Origin: JANWVO01 sp037446555
GTDB lineage: Bacteria > Acidobacteriota > Terriglobia > Bryobacterales > Bryobacteraceae
Direction: 5' to 3'
Assembly (NCBI GenBank): GCA_037446555.1
Contig: JBBIIK010000016.1
Location: forward strand, 8,779 to 72,778
Length of the DNA stretch: 64,000 nucleotides
The notes under the pieces: model-generated
Seen by the model: only the letters and a program-made list of their open reading frames with translations
Told to the model about the DNA's origin: nothing
Database searches by the model: none
Shown: piece after piece, positions 47,131-55,131 of the stretch
Layout: every line of letters begins with the position of its first letter
Position numbering within the stretch: position 1 is the first letter of the stretch
Position numbers and translations under genes: made by a program

Positions 47131-48552
47131 TCACACCGCCTCGCCCACGCGGTGCAGCTTCATCATGTTCGTGGTGCCAGGCCGCCCGATCGGCTGTCCG
47201 GCCACGAACACCACCGCGTCCCTGGGCTTGACGAGCCCGCGCTCGACGAGGACGCGGTCCATCAACGCCATCATCTCGTCGGTGGAGGTGACGTGAGGCT
47301 GCGGGATGGCGTGGACGCCATAGACGACGGAAAGCGCCCGGGCGGCGTTTTGAGACGGCGTGAAGGTGTAAATAGGCACCGGCGGGCGGTAGCGCGCCAC
47401 CAGCCGGGCGGACGTTCCCGAAGCCGAGAAGACGACGATCGCCTGCGCTCCTGCAAGGCGCGCCGCGTGGAAAGCGGCGTCCGCCACGATCTCGGCGTGC
47501 GTCACCGAATCGCGGCGGGGCAGTTCGCGGAACCCCAGGCGGCTCAGCGAGAGTTCGGCCTCGTGCGCCGTGCGGTCCATCACCCGAACGGCCTCCACCG
47601 GATACTTGCCTACCGAGGTTTCCCCGCTCAGCATCACGGCGTCCGTGCCGTCGTAGATCGCGTTGGCGACGTCGCTCACCTCGGCCCGCGTCGGGTAGGG
47701 ATTTTCGATCATCGACTCGAGCATCTGCGTCGCTGTGATCACAAATTTCCCCGCCCTACGTGCCTGCTCGATGATGGATTTCTGGATGAACGGCACTTTT
47801 TCCATCGGGCATTCCACGCCCAGGTCCCCGCGCGCCACCATCACGCCATCGGTTTCCGCCAGAATGTCCTTCAAATTCTCCACTGCTTCCGGTTTCTCGA
47901 TCTTCGCCACGATCGGAAGATTCGCCCCTTTTTCCTCCAAGAAGAGGCGCAGACGAAGAATATCGGAGGACCGCCTCACGAACGAGAGCGCCACCAGGTC
48001 GATGCCCTCCTCCAGCCCCGCCTGAAGCACTTCCATGTCCCGCCGGGTCAGCGAGGGCGTCGACAGCTGCACGCCCGGCAGGTTGATCCCCTTCTTGTCC
48101 GTGATCACGCCGCCGCGCACGACCCGGCACCGCGCCTTCACGCCGTCGGATTCGAGCACTTTCAATTCCAGCGTTCCATCAGCGAGCAGAACCCGGTCGC
48201 CCGGCTTCACATCCTTCGCAAAGTCCTTGTAAGTGGTGGAAGCTGCCGTCGCGTCACCCTCGATCTCCTCTGTGGTGATCACGAAATCGGCTCCGGCTTC
48301 CAGCAGAGCCGATCCTTCCTCGAACGTGCCCAGCCGGATCTTGGGCCCCTGAAGATCGAGCAGGATGCCCACGGGGAACGCCGCGTCCGCGCTTGCGCCG
48401 CGAACGGCGCGGATCATCTCCGACCGCCACTCCTGAGTGCCATGCGAGGCGTTCAGCCGGAACACGTCCACGCCAGTCTCGATCAGCTTCCTGATCATCC
48501 CGGGCAAGGATGTCGCGGGGCCCAGCGTCGCGATGATTTTGGTGTTTGTCAT
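47131..48552 (-). CDS. pyk: Pyruvate kinase
   Basis: Pyruvate kinase converts PEP and ADP to pyruvate and ATP. The 473-residue product has the start TNTKIIATLGPATS, the substrate motif VFRLNASHGTQE, the catalytic Lys region PIVAKIEKPEAVENL and the metal-binding MVARGDLGVECP, and ends with the C-domain text VIVFSASGTSARLVARYRP-like. The ATG at 48552 begins right at the conserved sequence; a longer form from 48594 is possible. It is divergent from uppP, with only about 43 bases between the preferred starts. Confidence 0.95.
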   Translation of the reverse strand: MTNTKIIATLGPATSLPGMIRKLIETGVDVFRLNASHGTQEWRSEMIRAVRGASADAAFPVGILLDLQGPKIRLGTFEEGSALLEAGADFVITTEEIEGDATAASTTYKDFAKDVKPGDRVLLADGTLELKVLESDGVKARCRVVRGGVITDKKGINLPGVQLSTPSLTRRDMEVLQAGLEEGIDLVALSFVRRSSDILRLRLFLEEKGANLPIVAKIEKPEAVENLKDILAETDGVMVARGDLGVECPMEKVPFIQKSIIEQARRAGKFVITATQMLESMIENPYPTRAEVSDVANAIYDGTDAVMLSGETSVGKYPVEAVRVMDRTAHEAELSLSRLGFRELPRRDSVTHAEIVADAAFHAARLAGAQAIVVFSASGTSARLVARYRPPVPIYTFTPSQNAARALSVVYGVHAIPQPHVTSTDEMMALMDRVLVERGLVKPRDAVVFVAGQPIGRPGTTNMMKLHRVGEAV

Positions 48553-48595
48553 AAACGGCGGCGGCGCGGCCTGCGCTACCATGTCTGTTTCCATT

Positions 48596-49423
48596 ATGCC
48601 CATCCACCAGGCGGCGATCCTCGCCATTCTTCAGGGGCTCACGGAGTTCCTGCCCATCAGCAGCTCGGCGCATCTGGCGCTCGCCCCCTGGCTGCTGGGC
48701 TGGAAGGATCAGGGCCTCGCCTTCGACATCGCTTTGCATTTTGGAACGCTGCTAGGCGTCCTGGTCTATTTCGCAAAGGACTGGTGGCGGATCCTGGCCA
48801 GTGCATTCGGGCGCCGGCCGCACAACGCCGGGGCGGAAGAGATCCCACGCCATATGCTCTGGATGCTCGCCGCTGGCACCGTGCCCGTGGGCATCGCCGG
48901 ACTCCTGCTGAAGAACGCCGCAGAGACGGTGTTCCGGACTCCGTGGGTCATCGGCACGATGCTGATCCTCGTCGGGCTGTTGATGGCATGGGCGGAGCGG
49001 AGCGCCCGCTTCTCCCGCCAGGTTCGCGACATCGGTTGGAGCGACGCGCTGGCTGTGGGCGCCGCGCAGGCGCTGGCTGTGATTCCAGGCACTTCACGCA
49101 GCGGCATCACACTGGTGGCGGGCCTGTTTCGCGGGCTGGACCGCGCTTCCGCGGCTCGCTTCTCCTTCCTGCTGGGCACGCCCGCCATCGGCGCGGCTGC
49201 CGCCGACGCGTTCCTCGACCTCTACCGCGCCGGCGGCATTCCGCCCGGCGAGCGCGCAGTGTTCTATACGGCGATGGCCATCAGCGCCGCCACCGGCTGC
49301 GCCGTCATCGCGTGGTTCCTGCGGTTCCTGCGGCACAAAACCCTGCGTTTCTTTGTTGCATATCGCGTGATTTTTGGTATACTCATACTCGCTCTGGCTG
49401 CTTTCCGCCGGCTGGCGGAATGA
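48596..49423 (+). CDS. uppP: Undecaprenyl-diphosphatase
   Basis: UppP (BacA) removes a phosphate from undecaprenyl diphosphate, recycling the lipid carrier used by MraY and MurG. The 275-residue membrane protein shows QGLTEFLPISSSAHL at the N-terminus and VIPGTSRSGITLV in the middle, the two active-site motifs, with about eight hydrophobic segments. The start is ATG 48596; an upstream ATG at 48581 is an alternative, and neither has a ribosome site. The stop overlaps ftsK by 4 bases. Confidence 0.94.
   Translation: MPIHQAAILAILQGLTEFLPISSSAHLALAPWLLGWKDQGLAFDIALHFGTLLGVLVYFAKDWWRILASAFGRRPHNAGAEEIPRHMLWMLAAGTVPVGIAGLLLKNAAETVFRTPWVIGTMLILVGLLMAWAERSARFSRQVRDIGWSDALAVGAAQALAVIPGTSRSGITLVAGLFRGLDRASAARFSFLLGTPAIGAAAADAFLDLYRAGGIPPGERAVFYTAMAISAATGCAVIAWFLRFLRHKTLRFFVAYRVIFGILILALAAFRRLAE
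49356..49383 (+). promoter_or_regulatory. Candidate sigma-70-type promoter for ftsK inside uppP
   Basis: TTGCAT (49356-49361) and TATACT (49378-49383) are separated by 16 bases, within an unusually A+T-rich end of uppP. A transcript would start near 49390, about 30 bases before the ftsK ATG (49420). Both boxes match consensus well, but they are also coding, so chance is possible. Confidence 0.45.
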
Positions 49424-51792
49424 ACACGGTTCCGACTGCACCCTCCTCTCGCCTCAAGGAGTTCTCCGGGGTTGTCTGCCTCGCGATCTCCTTTTCGGTC
49501 CTCTTTGCTCTGGCCTCCTTCGATCCCTTCGATCCTGCGTGGAACACGGCCACGGGCAGGCATCCGGCGGCCAACAAAATCGGGCTTGTTGGCGCGTTCG
49601 CCTCGGACCTCTTGTTTCAATCGTTCGGACTCGCCGCGTGGTTGTTGCCCGCTCTGCTGCTGTGGGTGGGGATCCGCTGGCTCCGCCACCGCCCCCTGAC
49701 GTCCCCGCTGGTCAGGATCACAGGCTACGGGCTGCTGATCCTGTCGGCTGCCGCAGCCCTCGAGCTGGCGCGCGCCGGCCGCCTGCTGGGAACATCGTTC
49801 GCCGCCGGAGGGCTGTTCGGATTCCTGATCGCTTCGTCGCTCGAATCGGTTCTCAACACGGCCGGCACTGCGATTTTTCTCGCGGTGCTGGGCGTTCTTT
49901 CGGTTTACTTGATCTCTTCTTTCTCGGTCGAGCGGCTCGCCTCCGCCATCGAACCCCGCCTGGCGGGCTGGCTGCCCCGGCGGAGGCGCAAACCCGAAGA
50001 CGCCGCCTCCGGGCTGGAAGACCGCGCGCCTGAGCCCCCGCGCCGCGCTGCGGCTGCTGCCGCGGGCGCCGCCGTTGCCGTCTCGCCCGGAGGGCTGACA
50101 GCCGACCTTCAGGCGGCGGAGGATCTCCTGGAACCGCACTTCCCGCCGCCGATCGTCGAGCAGCCGCCCGCTCCTCCCGCACAAGACGTGGTCGATGACA
50201 TTCCCATCCGCCCGTTGGAGGAGGCGGAGCCCGCCCCTGCCGCGAAACAGAAGCGGTCCGCGAAAGAGGATGCAGCGCGGCGCGCCTTCTTCAAGCTGCC
50301 TCCCACGCAGCTCCTCCATCCGCCGCCGGAGCGCGAAGGGTACGACTCGGAGGAATTGAAGGAGATCGCCGGCCGCATCCGCAGCAAGCTGGAAGAGTTC
50401 AACGTTTTCGGAAATGTCGTCCAGATCAACCCGGGCCCGGTGGTCACGACGTTCGAGTTCAAGCCCGACGCCGGCGTCAAAATCTCGAAGATCACCACCC
50501 TGAGCGAGGATCTCTGCCTCGGGCTTCAGGCCGAATCCATTCTCATCGAGCGGATCCCCGGCAAGCCCACCGTGGGCATCGAGGTTCCAAACACGCGGCG
50601 CGAAACCATCAGCCTGCGGCAAATCCTCGAGTCCGACGATTTCATCGACTCTCCCTACCGCCTCACGTTCGCGCTCGGCAAGGACATCACCGGCCGCATT
50701 CGCGTCACAGAACTCGAGCGCATGCCGCACCTCCTCATCGCCGGTTCCACCGGCAGTGGCAAGAGCGTGATGCTGAACACGCTGATCATGAGCGTGCTTT
50801 ACAAGTCCACCCCGGACGAAGTGCGCATGATCCTGATTGATCCAAAGCGCGTGGAGCTCGGCATCTACGACGGCATTCCGCACCTCCTCACGCCCGTGAT
50901 CATCGAGCCGAAGAAGGCGGTCAACGCGCTTCGCAACGCCGTCTTCGAAATGGAGCGGCGGCTCAAACTGCTGGCCTCCTACGGCGTCCGCAACATCGAG
51001 CAGTTCAACAAGCGGATCCGGGAGCTGAACGAGCGCCCGCTCTCGCTGTTCGACGAGCAGCAGGGCGCCGAAGCGGCCGAGCCTGAACGCCCGCTGCCCT
51101 ACATCCTGATCGTCATCGACGAGCTGGCCGACCTGATGATGCTCGAGCGCGCCGGAGTGGAAGAGTCCGTCATCCGCCTGGCGCAGATGGCCCGCGCCGT
51201 CGGCATGCACCTGGTACTGGCCACGCAGAGGCCGAGCGTCGACGTCATCACCGGCCTGATCAAAGCCAACTTCCCCGCGCGCATCAGCTTCCGTGTCGCC
51301 ACGCGCGTGGACTCGCGCACCGTGCTCGACGTCATGGGCGCCGAGCACCTCCTCGGCAAGGGCGACATGCTCTTCCTGCCTCCCGGCTCCTCCCGCCTGG
51401 TCCGCATTCACGGCGCCTTCGTGACCGAGAGCGAGATCACCGAAGTGGTCGACTTCTGGAGGAAGCAGGCACAGCCGGATTACGATCAGTCCTACCTCCT
51501 CGCGCCCCCTTCGGACGACGAGGAGGAAGCGGAGGACGACACAGAGAGCTATGACGACCCTCTCTATGTCGAGGCCGTGCGCATCGTCTGCCAGATCGGC
51601 AAGGCTTCCACCTCCATCCTGCAGCGGCGCCTCCGGATCGGCTACGGGCGCGCCGCGCGGTTGCTGGACAGGATGCAGAAGGAAGGGATCATCGGGCCGC
51701 CGGACGGCGCCCGCCCGCGCGATGTGCTGCGGCGGCCGGACTGGCTGGACGCCGCGGGCGACGGCGGCGGGAGCGGATCCCCGCCCAGGTAG
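49420..51792 (+). CDS. ftsK: FtsK/SpoIIIE DNA translocase
   Basis: FtsK pumps DNA through the closing septum and clears the chromosome terminus. The 790-residue product has four N-terminal membrane segments, a Pro/Ala-rich linker, and a motor domain: alpha-part with FGNVVQINPGPVVTTFEF, Walker A in LLIAGSTGSGKSVM, Walker B in YILIVIDELADLMM, and LATQRPSVDVITGLIKAN. The C-terminal gamma winged-helix (AVRIVCQIGKASTSILQRRL and YGRAARLLDRMQ) recognises polar DNA signals. It overlaps uppP by 4 bases and is followed by a terminator. Confidence 0.95.
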   Translation: MNTVPTAPSSRLKEFSGVVCLAISFSVLFALASFDPFDPAWNTATGRHPAANKIGLVGAFASDLLFQSFGLAAWLLPALLLWVGIRWLRHRPLTSPLVRITGYGLLILSAAAALELARAGRLLGTSFAAGGLFGFLIASSLESVLNTAGTAIFLAVLGVLSVYLISSFSVERLASAIEPRLAGWLPRRRRKPEDAASGLEDRAPEPPRRAAAAAAGAAVAVSPGGLTADLQAAEDLLEPHFPPPIVEQPPAPPAQDVVDDIPIRPLEEAEPAPAAKQKRSAKEDAARRAFFKLPPTQLLHPPPEREGYDSEELKEIAGRIRSKLEEFNVFGNVVQINPGPVVTTFEFKPDAGVKISKITTLSEDLCLGLQAESILIERIPGKPTVGIEVPNTRRETISLRQILESDDFIDSPYRLTFALGKDITGRIRVTELERMPHLLIAGSTGSGKSVMLNTLIMSVLYKSTPDEVRMILIDPKRVELGIYDGIPHLLTPVIIEPKKAVNALRNAVFEMERRLKLLASYGVRNIEQFNKRIRELNERPLSLFDEQQGAEAAEPERPLPYILIVIDELADLMMLERAGVEESVIRLAQMARAVGMHLVLATQRPSVDVITGLIKANFPARISFRVATRVDSRTVLDVMGAEHLLGKGDMLFLPPGSSRLVRIHGAFVTESEITEVVDFWRKQAQPDYDQSYLLAPPSDDEEEAEDDTESYDDPLYVEAVRIVCQIGKASTSILQRRLRIGYGRAARLLDRMQKEGIIGPPDGARPRDVLRRPDWLDAAGDGGGSGSPPR

Positions 51793-51815
51793 AAGAGTTT
51801 TGCGCTGAAACGCTT

Positions 51816-51860
51816 GCCCCCCGGAGGCCGACCCTGAGCCCGGCCCCCGGGGGCTTTTTT
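51816..51860 (+). terminator. Rho-independent terminator after ftsK
   Basis: A GC-rich stem-loop made from GCCCCCCGG (51816-51824) and CCCGGGGGC (51846-51854), with further pairing of GGCCG to CGGCC inside, is followed directly by TTTTTT (51855-51860). It lies 24 bases past the ftsK stop and ends just before the convergent ABC permease gene. Confidence 0.85.
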
Positions 51861-51867
51861 GTTTAAA

Positions 51868-53637
51868 TCATTTTCCGCTGCTTTTGTTTTGATTGGCGAG
51901 TTCGCTTCGCGCCACGCGCTCCCCGCGGACGAGCACGGTGTGGATCCTGCCCAGGGACCGGATGTCCTCCAGCGGATCCCCTTCCACGATCAGGAGGGTC
52001 GCCTCGAACCCCTCCCGCACCCGGCCCAGCGTGCCGCCCGCCCCAGCGCGCGCGGCTGCGAGCGAAGTCGCCGCGCGAAGGATCTCCGCCGCGGGCACGC
52101 CTTCCTTCTGCCACAGCTCGAGTTCCCTCAACAGCGCGGGCGCGGGCAGCCCCGGCCAGCCCGCGCCTGCGCCTGCCGGAGGCGGCAGCTCTCCGCGGCG
52201 CCACATCTCCCGCAACCTCGCCGCAGCGGCTCCATACGCCTGCGGCGAACCCTTCCGCTGCGCGCCCAAGGACTCCAGTCCCTGCAAGTAGCCCGGCGAG
52301 TAAAACTGCCGCACGAGGTCCTGCCTCAGAATCGACAGGTCTCCGCTCTCGGCTTCCGCCGCCGCCAGGCTGAAGGGCGGAATCCACGCGCCGGTCAGAA
52401 TCTCCGGGCCGATCACCTCCCCCTCGTCCACTCTCCTCCGGTACTGTTCCGCCACGCCCAGAGGATCCGGCAGCGCCTGAATAGCGCCCACGCCCCAGTA
52501 CACGTACCCGGACAGGATGCTCTCCACTCCCTTCGGCGCGCTGCTCTCACCGGGCTTGGCCAGGATTACGCCAGAGTCGATGAGCGCAGGCAGCAGCGTG
52601 CGGCCGCCCGCCTCGATTCCCTCCGCCCGGACCTCCTTCGGCTCGGGCGCAGCACCGCGGTAGACGCGTTCGATCTTTCCGTTGCGGATGAGCACGGCGC
52701 CGCGCTCGATCCACTCCCCGCCGCCCTCGAAGATCCTCGCATCGCGGATGAGCCAGCTCTGGGAACGTCGTGTCTGCCGTTCGAGAACTCTCATCTTGCG
52801 TTCATTGCCGCGGTGGTGCATCTCCCAGGCGCCGATCAGCACGAACGGGAGCATGATGCCCGCGAGCCAGAGCTTGGCCGCAGGCTTCACCTTCTCGTCC
52901 TTCTCCCAGCGGAACAGCTTGATGCTGATCACAAGGCCTGCCGCCATTGCGAGCAGCATCGACCCCACGGCTGCGCGGTTGTCCCACGCCGTCTCCCCGC
53001 GCACAAGAATGCCCTGCGTGCCGAGATACAGGTGCGTGGCGGGCAGAAACTGCGCCAGCTTCTGGAGCCACTCGGGGAAGATGTGCAGCGGCACGGCAGC
53101 GCCCGAAAGCAGCAGCATCGGCATATACAGCAACTGCGCGATGATCTGGCTCTCCTGCATGCTGTTGACCACGGAGGCGATGATCAGCCCCATGCTTCGG
53201 AACGCCAGCACGCCGACGCTGGTCACGATCAACAGCGACGCGAGATTCAGCGGCTGGTCCCATCCGTAACGCCAGCGCGCCAACGAGAGGAACAGAAAGA
53301 CGGACGGCAGAAACACAGCCCAGCCCGTCACCAGGGAAGCCACCAGCAGCGGCGCCGGCGAGATGGGCGCCACCTTGAAGCGGCGCAGAATTCCGGCCTC
53401 GCGGTCCATCGTCGCCCGGATGCCGCCGCCGAAGAAGCCCGTGCCCAGCACGCCGAACATCAGCACCATGCTCACGGTTTGCGACATCGCGCCGGAGCTT
53501 GTGCCCGCGCCCAGCCCCTCGCCGAATGCGATGAAGAACAGCAGGGGCATCAGATAGTTGAAGAACAGCACCACGCGGTCGCGCAGCGTCAGCTTGAGCG
53601 TGATCTTGATGTAGGCAGCGTAGGCTCTGAGCCGCAC
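51868..53637 (-). CDS. ABC-2 type permease fused to a degenerate amidohydrolase-like domain
   Basis: A 589-residue fusion. Residues 1-245 are an ABC-2 permease with six hydrophobic segments and family text (RATMDREAGILRRFKVAPIS, YMPMLLLSGAAVPL). A further hydrophobic segment at about 257-272 leads to residues 296-580, which resemble an imidazolonepropionase-like amidohydrolase: LIRDARIFEGGGEWIERGAV and, at the end, DPLEDIRSLGRIHTVLVRGERV. The metal-binding HxH after the first strand is replaced (LLPALIDSGVIL) and later metal His are not seen, so this domain is probably catalytically dead. With seven segments it could face the periplasm, a sensing or docking role being one possibility. GTG start, 2 bases after the ATPase gene. 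It might be a gene fusion restricted to this lineage. Confidence 0.83.
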   Translation of the reverse strand: MRLRAYAAYIKITLKLTLRDRVVLFFNYLMPLLFFIAFGEGLGAGTSSGAMSQTVSMVLMFGVLGTGFFGGGIRATMDREAGILRRFKVAPISPAPLLVASLVTGWAVFLPSVFLFLSLARWRYGWDQPLNLASLLIVTSVGVLAFRSMGLIIASVVNSMQESQIIAQLLYMPMLLLSGAAVPLHIFPEWLQKLAQFLPATHLYLGTQGILVRGETAWDNRAAVGSMLLAMAAGLVISIKLFRWEKDEKVKPAAKLWLAGIMLPFVLIGAWEMHHRGNERKMRVLERQTRRSQSWLIRDARIFEGGGEWIERGAVLIRNGKIERVYRGAAPEPKEVRAEGIEAGGRTLLPALIDSGVILAKPGESSAPKGVESILSGYVYWGVGAIQALPDPLGVAEQYRRRVDEGEVIGPEILTGAWIPPFSLAAAEAESGDLSILRQDLVRQFYSPGYLQGLESLGAQRKGSPQAYGAAAARLREMWRRGELPPPAGAGAGWPGLPAPALLRELELWQKEGVPAAEILRAATSLAAARAGAGGTLGRVREGFEATLLIVEGDPLEDIRSLGRIHTVLVRGERVARSELANQNKSSGK

Positions 53638-53639
53638 GG

Positions 53640-54569
53640 CTACTCCCTCAGGCTCTTGCCGGTGAGTTCGAGAAACACGTCCTCCAGCGTCGGGCGGCGA
53701 ATGTGGAGGTCTTCAATTTCGACTCCCGCCGACTCGAGCCACTTGACCAGCTCCACTACGACGCGCGCCGGCTTCTCCGCCGAGGCGCACAGCATCTTGC
53801 GCCCGTCGCTGAACGACGTCGCTACGCCCTCGCGCCAGGCTTCGGGAAGCTCTTCGGGCATCGGCGCCGCAGTCTTCACCTCGACGCGGGCGTGGCCGAG
53901 CACGCGGTCCTGCAGCTCGCGCGGGGCGCCCATGGCCACGATCTTCCCCTCGTCGATGATCGCCACCCGGTCGCACAGCCGCTCGGCTTCCTCGATATAG
54001 TGCGTGGTGAGGAGCACCGTCTTCCGCTGCTCCCGCAACTTGCTGATCAGCGTGTGAATTTCCAGCCGCACCTGCGGATCGAGTCCCGTGGTGGGCTCGT
54101 CCAGAAAGACCAGCTCGGGATCGTTCACCAGGGCCAGCGCCAGCGCCAGCCGCTGCTTCTGTCCGCCGGAAAGAGTGCTGTAAAAAGCGTGCCTCTTCTC
54201 CCAGAGCTGCAGCCGCTTCAGCAGCGCGTCCACATCGACGGATCTCGTGTAGAAGGCGGCAAACAGCTCCGCCGCCTCGTGCACCCGGATCTTGTCCGGG
54301 AGGTTCGTGGATTGCAGCGCCACGCCGATCCGGTCCTTGACCGCATCGGTTTCCTTCTCCGGATCGCAGCCCAGCACGGAGACATCGCCCGCGCTGCGCT
54401 GGCGCAGCCCCTCGAGAATCTCCACCGTGGTCGTCTTGCCCGCGCCGTTCGGTCCGAGCAGGCCGAAGATTTCCCCCTCTGCCACTTCGAAGCCGATCCC
54501 CCGGACCGCCTCGAAATTGCCGTAGAGCTTGCGGAGCCCGCTCGCGTGGATCGCCGCAGGAGTTGCCAT
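53640..54569 (-). CDS. ABC transporter ATP-binding protein
   Basis: A 309-residue ATPase of the DrrA/NatA type that pairs with an ABC-2 permease. Walker A is GLLGPNGAGKTTTVE, the signature LSGGQKQRLALALAL, Walker B ELVFLDEPTTGLD, and the H-loop LLTTHYIEEAERL. A C-terminal extension (about residues 225-309, with RRPTLEDVFLELTGKSLRE) is typical of drug- or polyketide-type exporters. It is 5 bases after the PfpI gene and 2 bases before its permease, so a single exporter operon is clear. Confidence 0.94.
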   Translation of the reverse strand: MATPAAIHASGLRKLYGNFEAVRGIGFEVAEGEIFGLLGPNGAGKTTTVEILEGLRQRSAGDVSVLGCDPEKETDAVKDRIGVALQSTNLPDKIRVHEAAELFAAFYTRSVDVDALLKRLQLWEKRHAFYSTLSGGQKQRLALALALVNDPELVFLDEPTTGLDPQVRLEIHTLISKLREQRKTVLLTTHYIEEAERLCDRVAIIDEGKIVAMGAPRELQDRVLGHARVEVKTAAPMPEELPEAWREGVATSFSDGRKMLCASAEKPARVVVELVKWLESAGVEIEDLHIRRPTLEDVFLELTGKSLRE

Positions 54570-54574
54570 GCGCC

Positions 54575-55099
54575 TTACCGGCTCTCAAGAACCTTCATGC
54601 AGGCTTTCATGAAGGCGGGCAGGTCGTCGGGCTTGCGGGAGGAGACCAGGTTGCCGTCCACTACCACATCGCTGTCCTCCCAAAGTCCGCCCGCGTTGAC
54701 GACATCGTCCTTGATGGCGAAAAACGAAGTGCAGCGCCTGCCCCGCAGCACGTTGGCCGAACAGAGGCACCACAGGCCATGGCAAATCGCCGCCACGAGC
54801 TTCCCTTCCGCATTCATCTCCTCGATGAAGCGGCTCGATGCCGGATGGCGCCGGATGAAGTCCGGCGCGAATCCGCCCGGGACGATGACGCCGTCATAGT
54901 CCGCCGCGCGCACGGCTTCGTAGGTCTTGTGCGACACGCAGGGGTAACCCGTCTTGGAGGGATAACTCTTCGGCGCCTCCGCAGCGATGAAGTGCGCCTC
55001 CGCGCCCGCCTCGATCAGGCGGTAATACGGGTACCACACCTCCAGCTCCTGATATTGCTGGTCCACGAAGATGGCCACTCTCTTCCCTTTCAGATCCAT
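54575..55099 (-). CDS. DJ-1/PfpI family protein
   Basis: A 174-residue DJ-1/PfpI protein. The conserved nucleophile elbow is AAICHGLWCL with Cys106 and His107; Glu18 in VDQQYQELEVW matches the usual supporting acid. The fold is complete (VAIFVDQQYQELE to ADYDGVIVPGGFAPDF). Members act as proteases, glyoxalases/deglycases or chaperones; the specific activity here is not determinable. The ATG at 55099 has a TACACT box only 7 bases upstream (55107-55112), suggesting a leaderless start. It follows the sulfatase gene by 32 bases. Confidence 0.9.
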   Translation of the reverse strand: MDLKGKRVAIFVDQQYQELEVWYPYYRLIEAGAEAHFIAAEAPKSYPSKTGYPCVSHKTYEAVRAADYDGVIVPGGFAPDFIRRHPASSRFIEEMNAEGKLVAAICHGLWCLCSANVLRGRRCTSFFAIKDDVVNAGGLWEDSDVVVDGNLVSSRKPDDLPAFMKACMKVLESR

Positions 55100-55106
55100 G
55101 TTTCCC

Positions 55107-55112
55107 AGTGTA
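55107..55112 (-). promoter_or_regulatory. Candidate -10 box (TACACT) close to the PfpI start
   Basis: TACACT on the minus strand ends 7 bases before the ATG at 55099, so a transcript beginning at the normal distance would start at or next to the start codon. No -35 was identified; support is the hexamer and its similarity to others in this window. Confidence 0.4.
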
Positions 55113-55131
55113 GCGTCGCGCCCGCGCCCGC

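Noticed and set aside
47152..49419. N-terminal extension of the ftsK frame reaching back through pyk and uppP
   Set aside because: It is only an accidental open frame; FtsK similarity, membrane segments and the ATGA overlap place the start at 49420.
51859..54000. Long plus-strand open frame opposite the ABC permease and ATPase
   Set aside because: Low-complexity His/Arg/Gln-rich translation; the minus strand has clear ABC motifs.
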